Below, in pieces: positions 1 to 11,821 of a stretch of 64,000 nucleotides of DNA (positions are counted from its first letter, which is position 1; each line of letters starts with the position of its first letter). The notes beneath the pieces were generated by a model. It saw nothing but the letters and a program-made list of their open reading frames with translations. It did not search any database and was not told where the DNA came from. Source of the stretch: Pseudoips prasinana (lineage: Eukaryota > Arthropoda > Insecta > Lepidoptera > Nolidae); assembly GCA_951640165.1 (NCBI GenBank), contig OX621255.1, positions 5,394,001 to 5,458,000 of the forward strand, given 5' to 3'. The translations under genes were made by a program, and so were the position numbers.

Positions 1-235
1 ATATGTAGCCTATAATTATGTTGACCCGACCTCTATTCACGCAAAATTTTAAGTAAGTCCATGCAGTAGGTACTTTTTGAGTTTAGCCCGGACATACATA
101 CAGAGAAACAGACAAAAATTCTAAAATCTATATTTTTTACTTCGATATCGTTTGTAGATCACGACCCAAGTATCCTGTTTAAAAATATTCAACGTTCAGT
201 TTTGACTTTCCTACAGTTTTATTATAGATTGTCAC
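1..235 (+). repeat. LINE/SINE-type 3' end repeat, copy 1
   Basis: This is a dispersed repeat fragment. It shares long near-identical blocks with 27128-27441 and, inverted, with 2060-2215: a 'gacatacatacag' block, a run of 'caaaaattctaaaa', and a final 'tttgact..cctac' block before TATAGAT. The copy runs off the left edge of the window, so its full length is unknown. Class (RTE-like 3' end) is inferred from similarity to common lepidopteran repeats; no coding part is present. Confidence 0.6.
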
Positions 236-592
236 ATTAGTTCAAGATATATTTTACATTACTTTTTTCATTTACATAGTGTCTAAATGAATTTAGTATA
301 CATTTCCTACCAACTGACACCTTAGTTATTGCCAATAAATAAAATACAATAACCTACAAGAACATATTTAATAACCCAGCGTTTAGAAAACCCCCAACTC
401 ATACTATAATCACATCATTTTGGAAAAGAGTAGGTACTCTTACACTGCTGAATGGATATTAACCATACATAGCCAGAAAAACCGCAAAGAAACTGCCTTT
501 AAATAAAAAATATAGTAATCAGTCCAGCCATTTGAGAGCTATGATGCCATACACACACACAAAGAGACATCGACGTCAAACTTTTACTGCAC

Positions 593-782
593 GTGTAGCG
601 CAGCGGCTAACACAGACGCCTCGCCACTTCGTGTCGCGGGTTTGAGTCCCTTGCCGGAAAACTAATTGTGTGGCCCATAAATAGCTGTTCTGAGTCTGGA
701 TGTAATTTGTATCCGTCAATTATATGTTTGTGACACAGGGATTCGATTCCCTAGTGCGGGCGTAGTCTTTACAAAAAAAAAA
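593..782 (+). mobile_element. tRNA-derived SINE
   Basis: The start resembles a tRNA with an A-box-like 'tgtagcgcagcggctaac' and a B-box-like 'gggtttgagtccc' about 45 bases later. A non-tRNA body follows and ends in an A-run near 772-782. It lacks a foldable acceptor stem, so it is a retroposon rather than a working tRNA gene. Confidence 0.6.
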
Positions 783-1089
783 CAACACCCCCTTTTTGCG
801 TAGACGTAAAATATTAAACATGTTTCATTAATCTCCTGGCCGATATTGGGTACGGCACAGCGGTCCATCTTAACAGATATTAGCCAATTACTCAGGCAGG
901 ACTTAGTATTCTATAGGACTGTATTGACAGGTACACTCATTTTTTAAGTCTAAGTTAGGTTTGTCTAACCACTGCGTTCTCGATATAAAACGAATACTAC
1001 TAACTAATAACTAATACAAGTCGTAGCAAAATGAATGGAGCCACAGTAAATGCAGTTCAAAATAAGAAATGTAAACAGATGTATATAAT

Positions 1090-1326
1090 TTAATATCTTA
1101 TCATATCAATTACTAATTCATTATTTCGGCGCGCACACACTCCAATGACGTAGCCAGCACCTTCGGACGTTATCATAGGTTCACCGCCAGCGACTAGGTA
1201 CTCATCGAATAGGTATTCATCATACCTCGGCGGCAAAAAGGTGCCCGCTGCACTGACTTGAGTCACAGAATAATTAATAGTACTTACGTACTTGAGTAGC
1301 GCACGGCACAGGCAGGCGCTGGCCAT
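1090..1326 (-). CDS. Weak candidate first coding exon, minus strand
   Basis: On the minus strand an ATG at 1326 opens an unbroken 78-codon frame in a locally GC-richer patch. After 13 codons the frame crosses a consensus donor (TAC followed by GTAAGT, plus-strand 1282-1287). A first exon at 1288-1326 of a gene extending left out of the window is therefore possible. I recognise no domain. The frame could equally be chance, and no partner exon is visible between 1 and 1090. Confidence 0.15.
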   Translation of the reverse strand: MASACLCRALLKYVSTINYSVTQVSAAGTFLPPRYDEYLFDEYLVAGGEPMITSEGAGYVIGVCARRNNELVIDMIRY

Positions 1327-1427
1327 TTCCGCGAGTGAGCGTGCGCTCGCACCGTTAATAAATGTTGCTCCATTTTATGATAGGATTTACGAGTTGATTT
1401 TTTAAAGTTTGTTTTAAGTTATTTATA

Positions 1428-1553
1428 ACATTTTTATATACTGTGGACACGGGTTTCAATCCCGACGTTACGGCATGGATTGCACGGCCGGGGTAATGAT
1501 TTGCCTATATCTTTATCGCGATTGAGACCCGTGTCCACAGTATATAAAAATGT
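1428..1553. repeat. Inverted repeat with 34-bp arms
   Basis: The arms at 1428-1461 and 1520-1553 are inverted copies of one another (for example 'tatactgtggacacgggttt' against its complement), with about 58 bases between them. The bases around 'gggtttcaatccc' look like a tRNA B-box, so the sequence may derive from a SINE pair or a small MITE. Confidence 0.7.
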
Positions 1554-2059
1554 GTACAAATCGCGAAAGTTTAAAAACATTAATATTTAAGACATATTTT
1601 TTAAAAGTGTATCTAATGTTTTTTTCGGTAATTTTGTTTTTGATTTCGATTGGTAATTTATTTATAAGGCTTTAAAGATAAAATTATACGAAAGAATGAA
1701 TTATATATTGTGATGTTCTTTTTCCGTAGTCGTCATTAAATTTAGGTGTAAATAGTTTTTTAGACGTTATGCTTCGGGTCGTAATTGAGTGTATAATCAT
1801 AATTCGTTAGTACGGCTATCAAACACAGCTGGGGAGAGTGTCTCTTTTGATTAAATTTGTTGCAAGACAGTTAAAGTGATCCTCTGGGACATGCCTGAGC
1901 CGTGTGTCATTACATTGCATGCCACTGTTGACTCTGGCTTGCAAGAGTTGGAGTGGTGAGAGAGCGAGTCTAGTACCATAAAAAATGTCTAGACTGAGAC
2001 TATTATCAGGTGTTCCTCTGGGAAGAATTATACTAATAAGACTAGCCCTATCTATACAT

Positions 2060-2215
2060 TTAATAAAATCGTAGGAAAGTCAAAACTGTACATTGAATAT
2101 TTTTTTAAAGGATACGTGATCTTCAATCGATATCGAAGCCAAATATATAGTTTTTAGAATTTTTGTCTGTTTATCAAAAAGTACTGTATGGATTTACTTC
2201 CAAAAGAGAATGGCA
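2060..2215 (-). repeat. LINE/SINE-type 3' end repeat, copy 2 (inverted)
   Basis: The reverse complement matches the repeat at 1-235 and 27250-27441, including the 'caaaaattctaaaaact' and 'gattttatt' blocks. It lies in opposite orientation to copy 1, so transcripts crossing both could pair. Confidence 0.6.
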
Positions 2216-3583
2216 GAATCCGTATCGCATACTTCCTTTGTTGTTCAGCCATATAATTTATACCACTTGTTAAGACAACTGAGGTATTGATTTTAATGTA
2301 AGTATAATATTTTTACAACTTGGGATTAATTAATAAAATCAATAAGGATATTTCAATTATTTTCAATAAATAAACGTAATAAAATCGTAAACTTAACGCA
2401 GTTACTTTTACAGAAATTGTCATGTGTAAAATAATATAAATGTCGAAATTATAATTAATTAAAATGGGAACAACATTACATATAAATCATATAATTAAAG
2501 ACTTATTTATTATACCTAAGAAAGCACAGTAGTTGCATTATATCGTAATGATTAATGATTTAGAGTAGGAACGATTTTCGTCGTCAATATTTTTTTGTTC
2601 ATGGCAATTATTTATTGACAGGCAAAGACAATCTGTCAGGTATCTATTACTGTTGTGTTGTTTTGATACATGTCATCAATTTAGCAAATTATCTTGCAGA
2701 TATTACGTTGAGTTCAGCATTAGTTCCTCCGTACTATAATATATATCTGATGACGGTGGATTCACGAAAGGTCGCTTTATCATTTAATTAAAATGACGAG
2801 TTTGCAATGTGTTAATTGCAAATTCGCTTGCCCCGACTAAGAAGACATGCATTATCCGATCAGAGTGAAGTTCTCAATAAACACAATGTTGCTTTGTGCT
2901 GTCATAATTATTGTTTGGTACTTATATGAAGAAGTTCTTAGATGAAGTAATACTAAGGATAAATTAATAATAATATCAATAAAATTAATGTAGTTACAAA
3001 AAACAAAGAACCTATTGTTTTATTTACCTCCACTCAAAACCTCGTATATAACCCCTCGCAACCTCACACAAATGCACACTGGGTTATGAACTATGTAATA
3101 AATAGAAATAAAAAACTTTTCATAATTTCAACAAATAATAGTTATTTGCATCTTCCTAACCTAACTCGCGACCCGGTTAGGGTTTTCGGGGTAGGTTCGG
3201 AATAAATCCATGTAAAAGACTATAAAAAGAGCGACAACATTTACTTGATCTCCATAACAATGTTTCTAGTATAGTCATTGGTACTAGTGTACCAATTAAT
3301 TAACACTAGAATTTCATTCCCACATCAGTAGACATACTTTGATATTTACGGTATCTTTATTACTTAGGCAGTAAGAGTGATTTTCGAACTGTAATGTATC
3401 CATGGTCATGGGGTTGACCCACAGATTACCAAACGTAACCTTAAAATAAAACTGGCTATAACTGTTATATCCAAAGTTCTAAAAATCTAAGAAATTAAAA
3501 ATACCTTTTCTATCACATTAACTACCAATTAAAACATAAAATATCCCGAAAAACTAAATTTTACTAGCGGTACAAAAGTCTCA
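2216..3583. other. Intergenic, no gene seen
   Basis: AT-rich sequence with stops in all frames. I see no repeat family, RNA gene or splice-bounded coding piece here. Confidence 0.5.
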
Positions 3584-3700
3584 TACAGACCTGCCGTTTA
3601 CCTTTGCATGAATATTACTAAGAGGTCTGGTCAACATATAGGCTACATATTATCACGCTATCACCTACGGGGGAGGCACAGCTAGTTACTAATACGACTT
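3584..3700 (-). repeat. Fragment of the dispersed 3' end repeat
   Basis: Inverted match to the 27130-27250 part of the repeat family. It shares the 'taggctacatattatcacg' and 'ctatcacctacgggggagg' blocks. Confidence 0.55.
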
Positions 3701-3883
3701 CAGTATAGTACGCCCAATTAATGAGGCAATGAAAACACATAAGTTATAAATAGATTGAAACAATTTCTAAGTGACAAATTTTAATGTAGTGTCAATAAAT
3801 ATTTAAATTTCGTCTATATGATCAAATATCTGTGATCTAATAATCTATTTGTACCTAGAATCTGATCAGAGCCTGTATTTAAC

Positions 3884-4318
3884 AGGCTGGCCAAGGAGTT
3901 GACGTTCAAACGCGAAATTTAGATACTTTATGATGAGGAGTATCGGAATCACCCCCATGTATGTTCTACGATTTTGCTTAGTTTTCGCGATAGAATTTTT
4001 TTTATGACTTTTTTCGTATATTCAACTGACCTAACATCAGTATTCGATTTTCTTTCTCGTTCTGTTGAACATTTCCTTTCCAGCATTTTTGTGATAACAA
4101 TTAGCATAGTTTAACCTTACACCCTAAAAAGTATGGTTTATCTAATCATTTCAGAACTGACTTAGAATTTATTCGAAAGTTCAAAATTAGGGTTTGAGCT
4201 CAGGACTCATAAATTTTCAGAGTAATAAAAAAACGCAAAATACATGGGCGGGATTCCGATACTCTTCGTCATAAAGTATCTAAATTTTGTATTTGAATGT
4301 CAATTCCTCGGCCTACCT
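3884..4318. mobile_element. MITE family A, copy 1
   Basis: About 435 bp bounded by inverted ends: 'aggctggccaaggagttgac' at the left and its near-complement ending 'cctcggcctacct' at the right. Subterminal blocks around 'tagatactttatgatgagga' are also inverted. It aligns end to end with 19809-20229, including the central 'gtttgagctcaggactcat'. No coding capacity; non-autonomous DNA element. Confidence 0.75.
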
Positions 4319-4350
4319 TTATATTATACAGTCAAATTGTAATACTATAC

Positions 4351-4546
4351 CTGGTAAGTGCAAATATTTGTGGGATGAGCACGAATATTTGTTTCCGAGT
4401 CATGCATGTTTTCTATGTATATAAGTATTTATATATCTATATCGTCGTATATTATGTATATCGTCGCCTGGTACCCATATTACAAGCTTTACTTAGTTTG
4501 GGGCTAGGATGATCTGTGTGACATTGTCCCCAGATATTATTATTAT
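4351..4546 (+). mobile_element. SINE family B, 5'-truncated copy
   Basis: Matches the body and tail of the fuller copies at 39007 and 23402, from 'aagtgcaaatatttgtg' to the tail 'gtccccagatattattatta'. The tRNA-like head is missing. It sits about 30 bases beyond MITE copy 1. Confidence 0.75.
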
Positions 4547-4875
4547 GTGTTTACGTTTGTATTTTTCTCAGACAAGGTCTGGTATTTCAAAATCACGCGG
4601 GTTTAACTAAGGGTGATTTTGTTAAGAAGTAAGGTACGGAGTGGCTTTTACCTGGTCATGCGATTCTAAATGTAAAAAAATTCTCACTATCCGACAAGTA
4701 TTTAAAATCGCAGCTTTTTGAAGAGTTAGATAGGTATAGGGCGAGAGATCAAGTGTCTTTAGACTATTAAATAATTGTCTAGGTATAAGACCTGTGGTGG
4801 AAGTAACTTTATTCATTATTATTATGTTGACTGACAATTTACAAGTGCTTGTCTATATGAAAATATAACTTTGCA

Positions 4876-5165
4876 GTTTGAGGCATTTTGGTGAAGTGGT
4901 TAGTGACCCGGGCTGCCAAGCCAGAGGTTGTGGTGGGGATTGAATACCACCAAGACAAATCTTTGTGTGATGAGCATGATTAATTGTTATTTTATTACTT
5001 TATTATTGTACAGGCTCTGCCTAGTTTGGGATCAGATGGCAATGTGTTAGTTATCGCAAGTTATTTATATATATTTAAATTATGTCCTAGAAAGCTTGGG
5101 CATCCACTGGCTCCTATTGTCCGGTGAGGCAGTGTAAGCCCCTAATCTAACTGTTAACATAATGT
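4876..5165 (+). mobile_element. SINE fragment with tRNA-like head
   Basis: The head 'gtgaagtggttagtgacc' plus a degraded B-box lead into a body ending 'tagtttgggatcagatggca', shared with the SINEs near 19300 (inverted) and 26870. A second SINE tail follows (5105-5165, 'tgtccggtgaggcagtgtaa'), also seen at 7928, 27800 and 31830. Confidence 0.55.
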
Positions 5166-5865
5166 TAAAAAATATATAAATGGATTACTTTGTTTTCCTT
5201 GTTTTACAGCACTTCCCCATTTTCTTCTTATCCAAGACTAAACACACGTTGGTTGATCTTTAAGCTGCTCTACAATCTGCAAATAAAAAAAAATTATATT
5301 TCATGTCCATCCTACTTGCAGTAATTGTAGAATCTGGTGAAAATAAGATTTAATATTGCATAAATGATACATTCATTTGTTTTTAAGGTTCCAAAGACAG
5401 CTTATCCTATGATGTGATCATGAATGCATTTTTTACAATTTTTTTATACTTTGGACTCAATTAAAAAAATATGGAAAGCAACATATTAAAAAGTCTCATG
5501 TCTATCAGAATCCTTTTCTGCCATTTCTTGGAATCTACTATTTGGATAAAGTTATTATTAGAGATGTAGATATTAAAGTTTTGATTAGCCTGTATGAGAT
5601 AGGTTTGGTCAAATCTGTTCTCCTTTAACACTTTAGTAGGCAGTTCTTTTGTTTCTTATTTATTGGTTGTGAGCTTTATTACAAGCCAATAAAGTTCATT
5701 ATATGGTGGCAACAATATTTATATAGTTCACTTACAAGCAACTGAACTGTACCAACCACCTTACACATTTTGCTGCACACAACAGCAGTATATTGCCACA
5801 TGGTGGACAAAACAGTCTTGCAAGATTCAAAGGAAGCCATGAATATGAGTCACAATGTAAGAATG
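5166..5865. other. Intergenic, no gene seen
   Basis: AT-rich sequence without a supported gene or an identified repeat. Confidence 0.5.
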
Positions 5866-6165
5866 ATAAGTGATTGGCCGGTTGGTAAATGCTTGCCTTC
5901 CACACTGAAGTTCTTGGGTTTGTTTCCCATCTAAGACAGATATTCTAATGCATGAACATGTCAGTTTGTCCTGAGTCCTACGTGTATTGAAGCTAATATT
6001 ATAAAGGTGAAAGTTTGTGAATGTGTGAGTGTGTATGTTTGTTACTTCTGCACATCCAAATGGCTGGATTGATTTGAATAAAATTTGGTATGGAGTTAGC
6101 TGACACCTTAGGCTATAATTTATAAAGTTTAACACTGATAAAATCAGGGGGTACAGCTAGTTATC
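5866..6165 (+). repeat. SINE fragment followed by LINE-type 3' end
   Basis: 5866-5990 has SINE-like head and body ('cttgggtttgtttcccat', then 'gtcagtttgtcctgagtcc'). 5995-6165 matches the repeats at 18725 and 19032 ('tattataaaggtgaaagttt', then 'gtgtgtatgtttgttac') and ends with the 'ggggtacagctagtta' block typical of the family. Confidence 0.55.
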
Positions 6166-6462
6166 TATATAAGTAAGTACTTATGAAAGAAAAATAATAT
6201 AATAATATGTGGTATATCAGTTATCTGGATTCCTTAGTAAAAGCTCTGATGAGTCCCAGGGTATTATTATGTAAGAATCATTTATCATATGTTTGTTTCC
6301 TCATGTGGTAATAAAATAATCTAGTTAATTTGTATTCTAATAAAATAAACAATAGAAGTGTGGCAGGATTTCAAAAACGGTAGCTTATTTATCGTGTACT
6401 TTAACATTAAGCATAATAAGTGATGCAATAATTGTTTCTACTAGGCATGTCATTTTCATATC

Positions 6463-6544
6463 ATAAGCCACCCAGGAAGTCCAGGACATAGAATACATGG
6501 CATGAGGGCATGTATTTTATGGCCTGGACTTTCTGGGTGGTTTA
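6463..6544. repeat. Hairpin, about 37-bp arms
   Basis: Arms 6463-6499 and 6508-6544 are inverted copies with a few mismatches ('ccacccaggaagtccagg' against 'cctggactttctgggtgg') and an 8-base loop. Possible remnant of a fold-back element. Confidence 0.75.
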
Positions 6545-7118
6545 TCTGTCTGTCAGTGGTATGATGATTCTACATGCTTAAACTTAGTACCTATTTTAGG
6601 CAGTCCATTTGTGTACTGCACTTGATTGGCCTAATATATGTATCTTCATTGGACACAGCAATATTGTATCTGACCAGAAGTCAATAAGACTTCATGTTTA
6701 GCATTTGATTAATAGGTCATTCAGGAACTGGACCTGATAGCCCAATATTCAATCCAATGAGTTGAATTCATAAGTAGATTGTATTCCTAACAAGGTGAAA
6801 TATAAGCTTCACGTGAAGGTAAACTAAAATCGTATATCTAGGATCACATAGTGACGACGAGGCATGTGAAGCTCCACTAACGTTCACAGTAGGTACCTAA
6901 AGTAAAATTCTGAATAGAGGGTTTTGAAGGGTTCTCTAGACGGTGCTCGAGAGCCACCAGCATAGAAATCAGTCACAAGAAGCTGCATAGGTATATATAT
7001 ATCCCAAAATACCCATTTAGAATAGCTGGTGGTACGAGTGGAGTCATCTGCTGAAATCTTCAGACTTCAATCAATCATTGTAGTAGGTATCATTAGGCGG
7101 CAAGCGGGGATAAACAAA

Positions 7119-7167
7119 ATGGCGCGTTATTTGAAACAGCTGATCAACATGTCTGGCGAAGTTTCTA
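7119..7167 (+). CDS. Weak candidate alternative first exon
   Basis: An ATG in a good insect start context (ACAAAATGG) opens 16 codons that run into a GTAAGA donor at 7168. The exon would end in phase 1, the same phase as exon 1 of the main gene, so it could splice to 11903 and give an alternative N-terminus starting MARYLKQLIN. No promoter motif is evident. An unrelated gene or chance is possible. Confidence 0.2.
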
Positions 7168-7169
7168 GT

Positions 7170-8277
7170 AAGAAACCAACTTAATACTGTTAGATGAAAT
7201 TCTAAAAATATATGAAAATCTGGAATGTGGAAACACGGAAAAACATTTGAATAAAAACATACTTTTAACTTACGTTTTAATTCTTAATGTGTGTTGACAA
7301 GTTGACAAGAATGATGCAAAATTAACTTGTTCGATAGTTGACAGAATGCAAGAGTTTCGCGCGTTCAGCTTATCACAGGTAATGCTGGATTCAACTCATC
7401 TCTCAATTTTCAGAGAAGGCCGTATACTGTGACAATCTCATAGAGATAACTTGCAATCAGTGAGTGGAGAAGGAAGAGCGAGCAGTGCACGCAGCACACG
7501 CATGTAGGAAAAATTAATTTTTGACGTATGTAACAAACACTACGGTGTAGAATAAAACTACTAGCCAGTGTTGCCAATTAAAATTATTTAGTAATAATAT
7601 TGTTCAAAAATAAAATACCTATCATTACAGTTAATAGATTGAAAGCAAAATAATACTAAAATCTAAATTTAAAAACCAATATTAGAATCGACATAACGTT
7701 TTTGTGAACAAAAGAATTGCATTATTTTTATGTTTTTTTATTGTTTGCAACTGTTGCCGTGCTCGCTCATTCTGAACTTTGGGTTGTGGCCGCCCGTAAG
7801 TTAGTATACCTGACTATACCTAGCAGAATTGAGCATCAAAGGGCTGAGCGAGTGAAATGTCTCTAGCAGCATCACTGTGTTATAAAAAGAGATGCGTGAT
7901 GCGACGTAACAGACGAACGAGCCCACGCTCACCTCTATAGTCCGGTGAAGCAGTGAAAGCCACATAGGGTAACTGCATACATCATGTTAAAAAAACAACA
8001 AAAACGACTTTACAGAACTGTTTTTGGTATCTGTTTGATAGTTCGTCGGCACTCATCGGCATGCTAAGTATTTGATTCCTGTGATTTTTTATGATTTTAT
8101 GTGAAAACGTGGATATTTAAATGGTTTTATTTAGTTTACCCCGTTTGTTTTTTTATTCTTGGGTCAAATTTAGTTACTGAAATTTGACCCCTTCCTGTTG
8201 ACCGATTGATCTGAAATTTGGTACGCACTTCTAGTTCTGGTGACAATACAATTAAATACATTCTGTTTCATTGTAAA
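7170..8277. other. Intergenic; one SINE tail
   Basis: No gene recognised. 7928-7995 carries the SINE tail beginning 'ctctatagtccggtgaagca', shared with 27800 and 31827. Confidence 0.5.
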
Positions 8278-8437
8278 TCCAATATGGCCGCCACTACAAA
8301 ATGGCGGATAACTTAGGTTTTATGAATCCCATCAATATAGGTATCAAATGAAAGGGCTCAACAAGTAGAATACAATGTACTATACAAAATTGAAATCCAA
8401 GATGGCCGCCGCTACAAAATGGCAGATAACCTATTTT
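8278..8437 (+). repeat. Degenerate tandem repeat, about 120-bp period
   Basis: Two units begin 'tccaatatggccgccactac' (8278) and 'tccaagatggccgccgctac' (8397). Each is followed by 'aaaatggc(g/a)gataac'. The second unit runs straight into the helicase remnant. Confidence 0.65.
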
Positions 8438-8450
8438 TTTATGGGACCTG

Positions 8451-9005
8451 ATATCAACAAAACTGGGGGTTTACCAACGGAACTGGAAATATTTGTGGGG
8501 GCAAAAGTCATGCTACGGTCCAATATTGACGTTTCCAAGGGATTAGTAAATGGTACTATAGGCTACATCAACGAAATCGGTTGGCCTCAATTTCGTCGAA
8601 CTCAGATGTATGCAACAGATGTACCTTCTGTTCGAATTGATTTCGCAAGAGACGGCGTACATCTTAAACACCCGAAAGCCATAGTTTCCAGCTAAGTACA
8701 ATTACGGGACGGCTGAAAGAAGAATGTTGCCTTTAATACTATCAGGGGCTTCTACAATACATAAAATGCAGGGCAACACTGTGGATCACGCAGTCGTATA
8801 CTTAGGTGCGAAACTGTTTGAAGAAGGTCAAGCCTACGTGGTTCTTAGTAGAGAAAGATCTTTGCAGGGACTACGTATAGAGGAGTTGGACTGCAATAAA
8901 CTAACGGGCAAGAAACCTTGCAATAATGAGGCACTAAATGAATTAACAGAATGCGAAATTAAAACTAAAAACTTGAAAATAAAAATTGGTAAAAAAACTT
9001 TTTAA
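8451..9005 (+). pseudogene. PIF1-type helicase, C-terminal remnant
   Basis: Two frames together resemble the C-terminal half of PIF1-family DNA helicases as carried by Helitrons and other mobile elements. The first frame (to 8695) has the GLPTELEIFVGAKVMLRSN block followed by NGTIGYI. The second (from about 8690) has ASTIHKMQG (motif V-like) and [20 protein letters not shown] (motif VI-like). A frameshift near 8685-8692 separates them; the frame-2 reading before its first ATG ([11 protein letters not shown]) fits the family, so this is one broken gene. Walker A and other N-terminal motifs are absent. The stop lies inside the left arm of a large inverted repeat. Helitron origin is likely but not proven; I see no rolling-circle Rep domain or diagnostic end. 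Confidence 0.75.
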
Positions 9006-9708
9006 GTTAAACGGTTTTATGTTAAACATACATTGTAAGGTTTAAGGTATGCTAAAAAATAATAAAATAGATACAGTCGTGGGCATTATAAACATATGCA
9101 TAGACTAGACTAAAATAAAACCGTGGGGCACGTCGATTGTCTACAATCGTTGAAAATGTTCGTTTTGTAGTGTCACGCGATAATAAGACAGTTGTTCAAC
9201 CGACAACGACGGACGAGTGGCAATTAGGGCTAGAATGTGGAAACAAGCTAGCGAGCTCGACTATAAGCGAGTTTTAGGGTTTCATAGTGTTGAGCGAGTG
9301 TTTACTTTAATCATAAGTTGTGTCGATTAAAGACAATCTACGAGTAGTGAAGCGAGTCCTCACCAGCCAGCAGTGTGAACGTTCAACGATAAACTATTTG
9401 AAACATCTCTTTTGTTTACATGGAATGTATAACTATCGGACTTTCAATGAGCAAGAAAATAGTAAGTAATTTTCTCACCGTCGGTGGGCCAACTGCCTAA
9501 CGACGAATTAAACGATTCTTCTATCGCACATTTTAATCGATAATTGTGGACAATCGACGTGCCCCACGGTTTTATTTTAGTCTAGTCCATGCATATGTTT
9601 ATAATGCCCACGACTGTATTTATTATATTATTTTTTAGCTTTGAGTACATACCTTAAACATTACAATGTATGTTTAACATAAAACCGTTTAACTTAAAAA
9701 GTATTTTT
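8993..9708. repeat. Large fold-back with about 160-bp arms
   Basis: 8993-9149 and 9543-9708 are inverted near-copies. They share 'taagttaaacggttttatgt', 'cagtcgtgggcattataaac' and 'aaaaccgtggggcacgtcga' with their complements. The roughly 390-base spacer has no open frame. The left arm overlaps the end of the helicase remnant, so either the arm derives from that element's 3' end or the element jumped next to it. Confidence 0.8.
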
Positions 9709-9795
9709 GTTTAAAATAGTGCTTCTGAAATATGGTGATTCTTGTTCAGTGATTGATTAAAGCAAAATGAAATTGATGTAGGAATCATTTTGATT

Positions 9796-9863
9796 CTTTG
9801 GATGTCCATTCATTCGATTAAGATCATTAAGTGGATCTTGATCGAATGAATGGACAACCAAAG
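9796..9863. repeat. Hairpin with 30-bp arms
   Basis: Arms 9796-9825 and 9834-9863 are inverted copies with two mismatches ('gtccattcattcgatta' against 'tcgaatgaatggac') around an 8-base loop. Confidence 0.8.
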
Positions 9864-11500
9864 TCACAGATATCTTATTATCAAATGTACCATTGAATCA
9901 TATTTGCCTATAATATCGAAGAAAGTAACGCAATTGAAAATGTACATATCAAAGCGAACTTTGCGAAATTATTTAAACAAAATAATACCGTTCCGAGGGC
10001 AATGAGAAATGACAAATAAATTATTAAAATATCTTCTGAGTATTTCTTAAATATTCTTACTTAAGTCCAGAATCATAGTTTCAACCATGAAAAATCAAAT
10101 CCCATTGGTACTATTACTGTTACTAATTAATATTATCGATATCGATATTAATGTGAAAATCGACATGATATACATCATTGACACGCATTCATAAACATTT
10201 GTACAAGTGCAAGTACAATACCCTGGAAGATTATGTCCTACCATGAGACATTAGCAATAGCTACAGACCTACAGCACATTGCAGTACTGTACAGACTTGC
10301 CGACAGGCAATCTCATCCATATCAAGGCGATTCCTCAGTTACTTTACTAGGTAGCTATCGACAAAATAATAGTAAACAATGGTGTTATCATTATCAACTT
10401 ATAATTATTAATTTAGAGCCCATTTTAAAGATCTGACAAAATCAATAATTCAAGTCAAACATAATTGTTATACTGTTTTTACTATTACCATCATGGCATG
10501 CATATGAGAATATGCATGCCTCGATATTGTGATGTGACCAGTGGATGTGACATATTTTTGAATTACCATGACAAATAAGTCGTAGTTTATCGTCTTAGAG
10601 ACTTGACAGGTAAAACATGTCAATTGTCATGTTTATAAAAACTATCAATTTTGTCAGTAGGTATTTACTTATCAAATTTGGACTTAATTGTAATCTTTAT
10701 TAAACGGCACGTGTCGCTACGGTGAACTGTTTTTGTAAATTAAATTTATGTTGTTACACTTAAATCGATACTAATAGAAAATAACCTTGACATGATCTAA
10801 TCTTAAAATGACATTCAATTGCAATTAATATTGCCATTATTGAAGTTATACTTCTTTTGGCGCGATGGAGAAAAATGATGAGAGTGAATTTTTACGATGC
10901 GCGCGCACACCGACACCAAAAAATTTAACAGCATGACGTTAGTTCTAGGTGGTATGAAAATTGATTACTATGTTCAAGTTGTATAGAAGTATAACTTCTA
11001 ACGCGTGTACATAAGTACACACAAGTTTTTTTTACACAGTTTCCACCACCATCTCTACTCCTCTTTTACTCAAATTTACTGCCTAGTACCGTAATTAAAC
11101 CACAAACAACATGCATATTTGACTTTATTGGGTTTAATGCAGGCTCCATACATCTGGATGATGGATAAAATATGGAGTTTCCCTTTTTTCCCTCATTCCT
11201 ACCTACGTTGAAGCTACCTACCTAATTATGTTGAGAAAATATATGTTGCTAACGTTGCTATTCACCCCACCTTGCGTCATTTATCGAAAAAATTGCCACA
11301 AGTAAAAATTACGAATTGAAGAATAAGAAAAAAATACACGAACTCCGACTCCGCTTCACTTGTGTTTTTTTCTAATTTTACTGTCATTAGGCCGATAATT
11401 TGATGCATATTTTGTATGCAACAGTTATTTTGACTAGTTAAAGTGCTCTATTATGTACCAAATCACTGCGGGGAATGCTCTAAGTGCGTTTATAAACTAA
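9864..11500. other. Upstream region, no gene seen
   Basis: AT-rich sequence with stops in all frames. A short palindrome lies at about 10494-10520 (gcatgcatatg / catatgcatgc type). No transcript structure can be supported. Confidence 0.45.
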
Positions 11501-11554
11501 AATCAATAACAATCATTGACCAACAAAGGTACGCTTGTGTTTGCTTTTGCTGAG

Positions 11555-11561
11555 TATATAA
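11555..11561 (+). promoter_or_regulatory. Possible TATA box of the main gene
   Basis: TATATAA lies 155 bases before the start codon at 11716, with a GC-richer stretch between (11570-11650). Position suits a core promoter but there is no independent support. A 5' UTR intron ending at the 'tttttag' before 11709 is an alternative, in which case the promoter would lie further upstream. Confidence 0.25.
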
Positions 11562-11715
11562 CCTGTGTTTTGTGCTGGCGTCCGGTTGGCGTCCGTCACA
11601 ATTAACGCGAGAATGTATTATACGCGTCGTAGAGCCGCGATATCGGCCTACAAATGAGTTATATTCATGTAGGGTGTAGTGTTATTGTAAGTGGAATTTA
11701 TTTTTAGTCAGCAAG

Positions 11716-11821
11716 ATGAATTATGAAGCTGAGAGAGCAATGAATCAGAAGCGATTACGAATGGAAGGTGAACCTGGGCACGGTGTGGTGCAAGGGAATG
11801 GTTTGCCGCTAAATTACATCG
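11716..11821 (+). CDS. HIRIP3-like exon 1
   Basis: Start codon in context GCAAGATGA; 35 codons beginning MNYEAERAMN, ending phase 1 at GTAAGT. Upstream 'gtggaatttatttttag' could be a 5' UTR acceptor. The start was chosen as the first ATG in frame with exon 2. Confidence 0.8.
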
